Source: Alphaproteobacteria bacterium
GTDB taxonomy: Bacteria; Pseudomonadota; Alphaproteobacteria; Rhizobiales; Aestuariivirgaceae
NCBI GenBank assembly: GCA_026400595.1
Contig: JAPLOT010000291.1
Location: forward strand, 1-10,685
Direction of reading: 5' to 3'
Length of the DNA: 10,685 nucleotides
In this document: one piece after another, positions 1 to 6,858 of the stretch
How the letters are laid out: every line of letters begins with the position of its first letter
Numbering within the stretch: position 1 is the stretch's first letter
Notes under the pieces: generated by a model
Told to the model about the DNA's origin: nothing
Database searches by the model: none
What the model saw: the letters and a program-made list of their open reading frames with translations, nothing else
Translations under genes and position numbers: made by a program

Positions 1-838
1 TGGTGAGCTGTCCTTCGAGACTCGTGCGCTCAATCACCTGCGCGATGCTCGGAAGCCGGTGTTGCACGCCGCGCATCGTCCTTCGAGTCGGTTCATGGCA
101 GACGATGAAGGCGTCTGGCTGAGCACCGTGCAGGAGACCCAGCGTGACGCCCGAGAAGGATGGATGGAACAGGGAGCCCTGACCCTCGATGACATCCCAA
201 TGGTCGGGTTCGTTGGCCGGCGAGATCCACTCGGCGGCGCCCGCGATGAAGTCTGCCACCACGGCATCGATCGCGATGCCGCGTCCCGAAATGAGCACGC
301 CAGTCTGGCCGGTGGCGCGGAACTCGGCGTTGAGGCCTAGCCTGCGCATTTCGCGCTCCATGGCCAGGGCGGTATACTTCTTGCCAACGGAGCAGTCCGT
401 GCCGACTGTGAGCAGGCGCCGGCCGGGGCGCTTCGTGCCTTTGCCGGTTGCGAAGGTGATGTCCGAAAACCGAACGTCATGCAGCTTGCGGCCGTGCCGC
501 GCCGCGGCGGCTGCAACTTCGGGGATGGAGCCGAGGCGTTTGTGCAGCCCGGTGGCAACATCGAGGCCGGCGTCGAGTGCGGCGACGATCTCCCTGATCC
601 AGTGATCGGGCAACACGCCGCCGGCATTGGCGACGCCAACGACCATGGTCTTCGCCCCCTTGGCGGCCGCATCGGCGATGCTGATGTCGGGCAGACCGGT
701 ATCCGCCTTGCAGCCTTGCAGTCGCCGCTGACCGACGCACCACTCCGGGCGCCAGTCGACGATTCCTTGCGCCGTCTTGGCAGCCAGCTGGTCGTGAACG
801 TCGCCGAGGAAAAGCAGGTAGGGCTTTGCAATATCCAT
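1..838 (-). CDS. dgcN: N-acetyltransferase DgcN (DUF1611 family), D-glutamate catabolism, 3'-truncated by window edge
   Basis: The frame is open from the ATG at 838 to the window edge, giving 279 codons of a protein that is usually about 330-350 residues. The N-terminus (residues 5-81) contains PYLLFLGD, WRPEWCVGQ, LQGCKADTGLPD and VVGVANAGGV, which match the DUF1611 N-terminal domain. A P-loop-like stretch GTDCSVGKKYT at residues 146-156 opens the C-terminal NTPase-fold domain. Established knowledge: DgcN N-acetylates D-glutamate using acetyl-CoA, and DgcA then racemises the product to N-acetyl-L-glutamate; both act in the cytoplasm. The partner dgcA is often adjacent and may lie beyond the left edge. 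The start has a GGGA ribosome binding site six bases upstream (845-848). It lies only 11 bp after the stop of the giant gene, so co-transcription or translational coupling is likely. Shorter ORFs in other frames of this stretch are not genes. Confidence 0.85.
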   Translation of the reverse strand, partial: MDIAKPYLLFLGDVHDQLAAKTAQGIVDWRPEWCVGQRRLQGCKADTGLPDISIADAAAKGAKTMVVGVANAGGVLPDHWIREIVAALDAGLDVATGLHKRLGSIPEVAAAAARHGRKLHDVRFSDITFATGKGTKRPGRRLLTVGTDCSVGKKYTALAMEREMRRLGLNAEFRATGQTGVLISGRGIAIDAVVADFIAGAAEWISPANEPDHWDVIEGQGSLFHPSFSGVTLGLLHGAQPDAFIVCHEPTRRTMRGVQHRLPSIAQVIERTSLEGQLT

Positions 839-849
839 GTGGCGTCCCG

Positions 850-3800
850 TCACTGCGGCGGAATGCGCCCCGCCGCTTCAGCCAGCATCACATAGACTCG
901 CCCTGCTTCGGAGGCAAGGCAGGCCTCCACCAGCGCATCGCCACGCTTGGAGTTGCTCATCATGTCGAGCAGCCGCTCGAAGAGCCTGACATAGGCATCC
1001 ACCTTGCCACGGACCAGGCGGTCCGACCCGTGACGTTCGCGGATGGCGCGCTGCAGGCGCTTGCCCCGGCCTTCGAACAGGCGATGCGTATAGACATCGC
1101 GCTGGTCCGCTTCGAACTGCCGCTCCAGATCGCGCGGCAGACTTCCATCCACGGCCTCGACCACATCGCGCGCCGCAACGTTCAGCTTGTGGATCAGGCC
1201 TTCCATCTCTCGGGTCAGGTTGGGAAGGCTGAGTACCTCATCCTTGGCCCTGGACTTGCCAGCGGACTTGGGCGCAGCCGGAGCGGTCTCAAGTTCGGCC
1301 ATGACCTTGTCGCGCAACGAGGTCATCGCTTCCAGCGTATCGATCTTGTCCTTGGCTTGTCCGGGGGCGCTCACGGTACCGGACGGGACCGTGGCGCCCT
1401 CAGCTTTTCCCGGTGAGGGATCCCTGTAGCTGCGAGACAACGATATGCCTGGTCCGGAGATATCCATTACCCCCGTTTGGCGCTTCACGACATCCGCAAG
1501 GGCGCTGAGCGCGGAGATCTGGTCCGCCACGACCTTGCGCATTGCGTCGGCATTGCTGCGGGTCTCCTCCGGCAGGTCGAGGATGGCACGCTTGAGTTCG
1601 GCGCAGAACGCGCGCGGCTTGGGAGATCTGGCCGCCGGACGTTGACTCCAGCTTGCGGACCTCCTCTTCCAGGTTGCGATTGGCGATCGCCGCCTGCTCG
1701 GCGACGATGCGGCTGATGTCCTTCGCCCGGGCTTCGGAGGCGGCCAGCGACTCCTCTATGAGGTTCATGTAGCTGGTCATCACCGAGTCGATCTCGGTTG
1801 CCCGCTTGCTGGCGTCCATGATCAGGCCGTCCAGTGCCGACTTGCGGTTCACCAGCACGCGCTCCATCTCGTCATTGAGCTTGTCGAGCGACTTTTCGAC
1901 CAGCTGCGTCACGTCGTCGAGGCGCTCCGAAACCCGCGCACCGGTCATTTCCAGCTTTCCGGTCAGGTGCATCGAGATCGTTTCGAGGCGCTCGTCCAGG
2001 CCGCTGGCGGCGGCTGACAGCTGATCGGCCAGATAGGTATTGGCCGTTTCGACGTGCTTTGAGAACTTGCGATGCGCATCGTCGAGCTTGACCGACGTGG
2101 TGACCGAAGCCTGTTCCAGTTCGCGCGTGGCGCGGTCGATGCGGTCAACCATCAATCCCGAATCCTGTTCGAGCCGTCCGGTGATCTGCAGTGTCGTCTG
2201 CCCCAGGCCCTGCGAGAACGCATCGCGGACGCGGCTCAGATCGGTAATGATCTGACTCGAGGCGCTGTCGAGGATCTCGGCAAAACGGGCCCCCGTGCCT
2301 TCCAGCTTGCCCGACAACTCGCCCGAAACGCGCTCCAGCAGATGGGTGGCGATCTCGAAGCGCTGGCCCAGTTCGCGCGAGGTGTTGTCGATCTTGGCGA
2401 AAATCGTGCTGCCCGCCGAATCGAGCTGGGACGTTACCTCGTTGGAGGTGCGCTCGAGTCGCTGGACCATCAGCGTATTGGCCTCGTTGACCTGGCTGGT
2501 CACACGCACTGCCGTTTCCGCGAAGTTGTTGGTCATCGCATTGGCCGTGGTGTCGAGCTGTTCGCTCATCATCTTGGTGTTGGCGGAGAAGAGCGCCGAG
2601 AGCTCTGTGGTGGTCTGGCTGAGCTGATCGCTCAGGCCGCGCGTCTTGGCGTTGAACAGGCTTGAAAGCTCGGTCGAGGTCTCGTCGAGCGTCCTGACCA
2701 GTTGCTGGGAATTGGTGGAGAAGGTGTCGCCCAGCGTGCTGGCGGTCTGTCCAAGCTGATCGGTCAGCATCTCGCTGCTCGTCGTGAAGAGCGTATTGAG
2801 GTCGTGTGTGGCCTGCTGCAGCTGGCCACCGAGGCGATCCGCCGTGGCACCGAGCAGGTCGTCGAGCTGACGCGATGACTGGTCGAGCTGACTGGTCAGA
2901 ACGTCCGTCGTGCGCGCAACCTGCGTGGTCACGCTCTCGGCCGTCGAACCGATGCGCTCGTTGATGCGCTCGGCTGTCTGTTCAAGTTCCCCGCTGACTT
3001 GCAGCGTTACCTGGTCGAGGCGGTGATAGAGCTTGTTGGCGGATTGCTCGATCTGGCCTGTCATGCTGCTGGTGCTGGTATCCAGGCGGCTATAGAGCTG
3101 AACGGCTGTTTCCTCGAGCCGCGATGTGATGTCGCCGGCCGAGGTATTGAGCAAGCCGATGAGATCGTCGCGCGCCGTGGCCATGTTGTGGTTGAAGCTG
3201 TCCGATACCGTGATGAGGCGCTCGGTCACGAGACCGCCGGACTTCTCGATGTTGGCCGCCAGCGCAATGCCGGACTCTTGCATCTCCCGGTTGACGATCT
3301 CGGCTGTTTCCTTGAGGTGGGCTGCGATGGTACCGCTGGTCGTAACCAGCACCTCGTTGAGGGATCCGGCGACGGACTGAAGCTGCCCGGTGACGCCGGC
3401 CGAGGTCTGCTCGAGCCGGCTCGAAACCATGATCGAAACGCCGTCGATCTTGTCCGAGACGGAGGTGACGGTGGCGTTCATGTGTCCATAGAGGCGCTCG
3501 GCCGCGCCGTCGATGCGCTGCTCGAGCTCTTCCGACGTTCCGCCGATGAGCTGCTGGAAGAGCCGCGTGGTTTCGTCGAGCTTGCCCGTGGCGGCAGCAA
3601 CCGCTTCGGTCACGTGAAGGCGCAGGGCGTCCGCGCTGCCGCCAACGCGTTCTTCGACCCCGGTTGTCGTCTGCTCCAGCAATGTGTGGAAGAGGTTGGA
3701 GACTTCCTCGATGCGGTTTGAGGCTGAAGCCACCGCGGCATTCATCACGCTATTCAGGGAATCGCCCGATCCGCTGATGCGATCCTCCAGGCTGTCGGTG

Positions 3801-5755
3801 GTCTGGCTGATGAGCGTGCGGAAATCGCGCGCCGTGCTGTCCAGCTTCTCGATCGCGGCAGACAAGGTACCGTCGATGTTGCCGACGAGGTCGCTCGACG
3901 TGCTGCCCAACCTGTTGGCCAGCATTTCGGCAGCGTCGCTGATCGCCATCTGCAGTCGGGCGGCTGAATCGGTAATGCGCGCGGCGCTGTCGCTGTTCTG
4001 CTGCTCGAGCGCGGTGAGCACCTCGGAAGCCGTGTCGCCGATGCGCAAGGTGGCGCCTGCGGTGCGTTCCTCGATCGAACTCAGAACGCGGTTCGCCGTA
4101 TCCTCCACGCGGTGCGTGACGAGCCCAGCCTGTTCGTCCAGGCGGCTGAAGACCGCGCCAGCCTGATCGTCGAGACGGGTGATGATGCCTTCGGCACGCA
4201 TGCTGATCTCGCCGAACAGCTTGCCGGTGGTCTCCTCGACCCGTCCGGAAAGCCCCGTGCTCATCGAGCCGAGTTCGGTGAGAAGCGTATTGGCGGTCTG
4301 GTCGAGGCCTGCGATCATCTGGGAACCGGCGGCGTTGATCCGGCCCGCCACCTGATCGGTCGCCTGGTTGATGGCGTCGGACAGGCTTTCGGCGGAATTG
4401 TCGAGATAGCCGACCAGTTCGGCACGGGCCTGCGCCACGCGGTCGAGATAATCGCCGGCCACGGCCTGCAGGCCCTGGGTCACCAGCGTCCGGCTCTGCT
4501 CGATCTGCTGCGTGGTGTCGATGCCGGCGCGCTCGACGGTGGCGGCGACTTCTCCCGTCGCCGTCTTGATGTGGTAGGTGAGGTTGTTTGCGGTGTTCTG
4601 CACCACTTCGGCCAGATCGGCGACCGTCTGCTTCATCTGGTCGGCCGAGCCGACGGAGACCCGCTCGATGGTACGCGTGATGTCTGAATTGATGTCGGTC
4701 AGCTGTTCAATGCTCTGGCGGATGAGCTGCGCCATGCTGGCTTCCATGCCCGTCACGGTATGACCGAATTCGCTGGTCTCGGCATTGAGCGTGTTTGCGG
4801 CATGGGACAGCTGCTCGACCTGCGAGGCCAACTGGCGCGAGAAATCGCGCAGCTCGCTGATCATCAGACCGGACATGCGCTCCATCTGCGTCGTCTGGGC
4901 ACTGATTTCGTCTCCCGCCTCATGGGCCCTTCCGGCGACGTCGTCGATCACCCGGGCCAGTCCGCTGGCGGTGTCGCGCAGGCCGGTTTCGAGACGCGCC
5001 AGCGTGTCGTGGGCATTTGCAACAACGTGGTCGAGGTTCTTGGTGTTGGTCTCGAGCCGCGCCAGCAGCGGATTGGCATCACCATTGATGACAAGCCCTG
5101 CCTGGTGAAGGGCGGCGCGCTGGTTTTCGATTCCGGTTACCAGGCTGCGAATGCGTTCCTCGTTGCCGCCGAAGGCCCTTTCGATGGCCGCGATTTCCTT
5201 GTGGACGATTTCCTCCAGCACGGAGGCACGCTGCACCGCGTGCTCGACCCCGCCGACCAGCAGGTCGACTTCCGAGCGCACCGCCTGTGCAATGGTGGTA
5301 AGGCCTTCGGTGGCAATGTCCTGCGGCCGGATGAGCCGCATGGCGGATTGCATCAGGACCTCGGAAACCTGGCGCAGCTGCGAGGCGCGCCACAGGAAGT
5401 AAGCCAGAACCCAGATGAGACCGATGGGCAGCACCAGCAGGGCGAGCGCCGTCATCGTATCGGCCATGCCTTCCGGCGCGGCCGCACCCTGGCTGCCGAA
5501 CAGCGTGCTGGAGAAAATGAAGAACCAACCGGCGACCCAGGCCAGCGACAGGGCAAAGGCGCCATAGTAGGGGGCGAAGGACGGCTGCCGACGCAGGCGC
5601 GCCAGCATCATCGAGGTGCCGGGATCATTCTCGTTGGCAGGCCGTCCACGGACCGGTGCGGGGTCGAGGCTGCCCCGGGGCGGTTCACGCCTCTGGATTT
5701 CGGCCTCGGCGGCGCGCTTGTCTTGACGCCGGGTCTCGGTCGTATTGCTTGCCAT
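850..5755 (-). CDS. rgsE: GPR/RgsE-like growth pole ring protein: membrane-anchored hendecad coiled-coil giant, apparent frameshift near 3' end
   Basis: The start at 5755 is chosen for its GGGAA ribosome binding site (5763-5767, seven-base spacing); an upstream ATG at 5863 in the same frame lacks this support. Residues 1-60 are polar and charged. Two hydrophobic segments follow at about 62-86 and 100-123. From about residue 130 nearly everything is predicted helix, with 74 unbroken 11-residue repeats at 326-1139 and further hendecads after a phase change. The conserved C-terminal part (about the last 250 residues, including LPEETRSNADAMRKVVADQ and SEAGRVYVMLAEA) is in another frame from about 1602 to 850; restoring two bases yields 1635 codons. 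Established knowledge: Agrobacterium GPR and Sinorhizobium RgsE are TM-anchored, apolipoprotein-like proteins of about 2,000 residues that organise the growing pole. The assignment rests on architecture and order-level context, not an alignment. Another kinesin-like or TipN/PodJ-like polar scaffold is the alternative. Confidence 0.65.
1599..1608 (-). other. Probable frameshift site in the GPR/RgsE-like gene
   Basis: Upstream of this point the frame beginning at 5755 encodes the expected helical protein, ending in ESTSGGQISQAARVL. Beyond it that frame becomes arginine-, cysteine- and proline-rich and stops at 1400-1402. The frame one base over reads AELKRAILDLPEETRSNADA and stays open to the stop at 850. 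The minus-strand sequence here is GTTCTGCGCCGAACTC. Adding one GC to the GCGC run gives VLRAELKRAIL without a break and makes the total length divisible by three. Loss of a GC dinucleotide, real or from sequencing, is the simplest reading; one extra base would also fit. Confidence 0.8.
2339..4780 (-). repeat. Array of 74 consecutive 11-residue (hendecad) repeats, pairing into 22-mers
   Basis: Residues 326-1139 of the giant protein split into exactly 74 units of 11 residues (814 residues) without one insertion or deletion. Position 1 and position 5 of each unit are usually L, I, V, M or F. Positions 4 and 6 are often R/Q and D/E, and positions 8-9 are often T, S or A. Examples are VFSRLDEQAGL, LYSRLDTSTSS, VTSQLDSAGST and LTDQLGQTAST. 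In the later part the units alternate, giving a clear 22-residue period like that of apolipoproteins. The repeats are degenerate at the DNA level, so this is protein-level periodicity of about 33/66 bp rather than a DNA satellite. After residue 1139 the pattern resumes in a shifted phase. Confidence 0.9.
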
Positions 5756-5762
5756 GTGTATT

Positions 5763-5767
5763 TTCCC
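5763..5767 (-). promoter_or_regulatory. Ribosome binding site GGGAA deciding the start of the giant gene
   Basis: On the minus strand GGGAA lies seven bases before the ATG at 5755. The only upstream in-frame ATG, at 5863, would add 36 residues without hydrophobic or conserved character and would extend into the promoter region. Confidence 0.6.
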
Positions 5768-5892
5768 GCATCCACTCACAACGTCCCGCGGCGTTTTTCC
5801 CGCCGCTTTGCGGTCATTCCATGACGGCTGCCGGAACGGACCCAACTGGGCCGGGACCGGCAATGGCCTCCGTCGCGGAGTTTCCGCAGTCG

Positions 5893-5907
5893 TTCACAAT
5901 AGCTTAA
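5893..5907. promoter_or_regulatory. Near-match CtrA box (TTCA-N7-TTAA)
   Basis: The plus strand reads TTCA-CAATAGC-TTAA, one mismatch from the CtrA consensus TTAA-N7-TTAA. The right half continues as TTAACCAA, close to the TTAACCAT form of CtrA half-site seen in alphaproteobacteria. It lies 137 bp before the giant gene's ATG, a distance that allows control of that gene. Binding is inferred from the motif alone. Confidence 0.4.
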
Positions 5908-5953
5908 CCAATGCCCAGCTTGAACCTTTTGGCCGCCGGTTTGGCCGAATTAT

Positions 5954-5968
5954 TTAAAATTTGGTTAA
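5954..5968. promoter_or_regulatory. Perfect CtrA box TTAA-N7-TTAA
   Basis: The sequence is TTAA-AATTTGG-TTAA, which matches the full CtrA consensus with the correct seven-base spacer; on the minus strand it begins TTAACCAA. CtrA is the master cell-cycle response regulator of alphaproteobacteria, and activating boxes usually overlap the -35 region. The box sits between the divergent giant gene and the Hpt gene. It would place an Hpt transcript start near 5990-6005, which argues that the Hpt start codon is downstream of 5973. It could also act on the giant gene, from about 200 bp upstream of its ATG. Confidence 0.65.
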
Positions 5969-5989
5969 GATCATGCAGACAATTGAAAA

Positions 5990-5994
5990 GATTC
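5990..5994. promoter_or_regulatory. GANTC (GATTC) site, CcrM methylation target
   Basis: GATTC fits the palindromic GANTC recognised by the cell-cycle methylase CcrM. It lies 21 bp from the CtrA box, where the -10 region or transcript start of the Hpt gene would be expected. A single five-base motif can occur by chance; the position beside a perfect CtrA box is what makes it notable. Confidence 0.35.
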
Positions 5995-6083
5995 GACAAA
6001 CGGGTGGTTCACGGATTGCCGTTAAGGATTGGCACTACAGCTGGTTGCAAGCCGGCTGCAGCATGGGGAGACTTCAACGGCAA

Positions 6084-6458
6084 ATGGCAGGGCGATCCGG
6101 GCACAATCTTCCTCTGCAGGCCGAAGGGCAGGCGGAGGTCTTTGATCGCGGACTTCTGGCCCGCTACACGCTGGATTCGCAGGAGCTCGAACGCGAGATC
6201 GTGGACCTCTTCCTGCTGCAGCTGCCCGAGACCGTGGCAATGATGACGCAGGAGGCCGACGCGGGCCAATGGCGCTTCGCGGCGCATGCGCTCAAGGGTT
6301 CTGCGTCAGCGGTTGGCGCTCTCCGGCTGGTGGCGCTGGCCCGTGATCTCGAGACCGCGGCCCCCGATCCGGTGTCCCGCAACCTGGTACTGGCTGATCT
6401 GCACCTGGCCATCACGCAGTTCCGCGCGGCCGTGGCTAGGGCCTATTCACCGCGCTGA
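6084..6458 (+). CDS. Small Hpt-domain histidine phosphotransfer protein
   Basis: A 124-residue protein made almost entirely of one Hpt domain. The phosphorylation motif HALKGSA places the phospho-acceptor histidine at residue 68, followed by the usual helix ALRLVALARDLETAA and a closing helix. FDRGLLARYTLD at 20-31 is the typical lead-in helix. Established knowledge: such proteins relay phosphoryl groups between receiver domains in the cytoplasm. No histidine kinase or response regulator is encoded in the window, so its partners are unknown. The start is uncertain: ATG 5973 (161 residues) and ATG 6063 (131 residues) are in the same frame. I prefer 6084 because of codon bias, the purine-rich GGGGAGA at 6065-6071 (a rather long 12-base spacing) and the CtrA box lying only five bases before 5973. 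The gene is divergent from the giant polar gene and probably CtrA-regulated. Confidence 0.8.
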   Translation: MAGRSGHNLPLQAEGQAEVFDRGLLARYTLDSQELEREIVDLFLLQLPETVAMMTQEADAGQWRFAAHALKGSASAVGALRLVALARDLETAAPDPVSRNLVLADLHLAITQFRAAVARAYSPR

Positions 6459-6492
6459 CAGTTGTGTTTCGCGTCGTGATCCCCTAGAAGGC

Positions 6493-6510
6493 CGTTCGAC
6501 AAAACGAACG
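6493..6510 (+). other. Small hairpin between the Hpt and ferredoxin genes
   Basis: CGTTCG and CGAACG form a perfect six-base stem around the loop ACAAAA. No T-run follows on the plus strand, so it is not a classical intrinsic terminator. It lies 20 bases before the ferredoxin start and could be an operator, a leader structure or chance. A weak promoter-like pair, TTGTGT (6462-6467) and CTAGAA (6484-6489) with a 16-base spacer, lies just upstream. Confidence 0.3.
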
Positions 6511-6529
6511 CCTCAACGGATCCCGCAGC

Positions 6530-6850
6530 ATGGCAAAGATCACCTTCATCCAACACAACGGTGCCGAGCAGACCTGCGACGGTTCGCCCGGCATGTCGGT
6601 CATGGAGACCGCAATCAAGAACATGGTTCCCGGCATCGATGCCGACTGCGGAGGCGCATGTGCCTGCGCTACCTGTCATGTCTATGTCGAGCCTGAGTGG
6701 GTGGATAAGGCGGGCCCGCGCAATCCGATGGAAGAAGACATGCTGGATTTTGCCTTCGACGTACAGGATTCCAGCCGCCTGTCGTGCCAGATCAAGGTCA
6801 CCGATGCGCTCGACGGCCTCCGCGTGCGCGTTCCAGCAAAGCAGTTCTGA
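6530..6850 (+). CDS. [2Fe-2S] ferredoxin, adrenodoxin / FdVI type
   Basis: A 106-residue soluble ferredoxin, the usual length for the adrenodoxin-like class. The cluster ligands follow C-x5-C-x2-C-x36-C, namely Cys40, Cys46, Cys49 and Cys86, within DADCGGACACATCHVYVEP and LSCQI. Cys44 in the cluster loop is an additional, non-ligand cysteine often seen in bacterial members. The protein carries single electrons in the cytoplasm. Relatives serve cytochromes P450, ring hydroxylases or iron-sulfur and haem pathways; nothing here fixes the acceptor. No hscA, hscB or iscU gene is adjacent, so this is not the isc-operon copy. The reductase gene starts nine bases after the stop, which strongly suggests a functional pair. 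The Shine-Dalgarno sequence is weak. Confidence 0.93.
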   Translation: MAKITFIQHNGAEQTCDGSPGMSVMETAIKNMVPGIDADCGGACACATCHVYVEPEWVDKAGPRNPMEEDMLDFAFDVQDSSRLSCQIKVTDALDGLRVRVPAKQF

Positions 6851-6852
6851 GG
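6849..6852 (+). promoter_or_regulatory. Ribosome binding site GAGG overlapping the ferredoxin stop codon
   Basis: GAGG overlaps the TGA stop of the ferredoxin (6848-6850) and is six bases from the ATG at 6859. It fixes the reductase start and suggests translational coupling of the two genes. Confidence 0.7.
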
Positions 6853-6858
6853 TTTGTC

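Larger units (their letters stand above)
5756..6083. other. Divergent intergenic regulatory region, no gene
   Basis: This 328-base stretch separates the giant gene from the preferred Hpt start. It is AT-richer than its surroundings around 5890-6000, and carries the two CtrA-like boxes, a GANTC site and the giant gene's ribosome binding site. A short CTCCG-TCG-CGGAG hairpin lies at 5868-5880. The part from 5973 to 6083 is open in the Hpt frame, but its codons (such as ATT, ACA, CGA, TTG, CAA, TCA) do not have the strong G/C third-position bias of the true genes here. I therefore treat it as leader sequence. Confidence 0.55.

Noticed and set aside
337..831. Minus-strand 164-codon open frame within dgcN
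   Set aside because: It is another frame of the same strand; the frame from 838 gives continuous DUF1611/DgcN motifs while this one gives low-complexity Ser/Arg/Pro-rich sequence.
850..1542. The C-terminal part as an independent gene starting at ATG 1542
   Set aside because: There is no Shine-Dalgarno site before 1542, and the conserved coding sequence (AELKRAILDLPEETRSNADA) extends upstream of that ATG in the same frame, joining the giant gene's main frame.
1599..1608. Programmed ribosomal frameshift as an explanation for the split giant gene
   Set aside because: There is no slippery heptamer, no in-frame stop or rare-codon context at the junction and no obvious stimulatory structure; loss of a GC in a GC run is simpler.
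4760..5824. A 354-codon plus-strand open frame opposite the giant gene, with several other long antisense frames between 2000 and 4700
   Set aside because: They mirror the repetitive high-GC codons of the minus-strand gene, lack recognisable domains or ribosome binding sites, and are rich in Gly, Arg and His as expected of shadow frames.
5868..5880. CTCCG-TCG-CGGAG hairpin as a terminator
   Set aside because: The stem is only five bases, there is no T-run on either strand, and no gene ends there.
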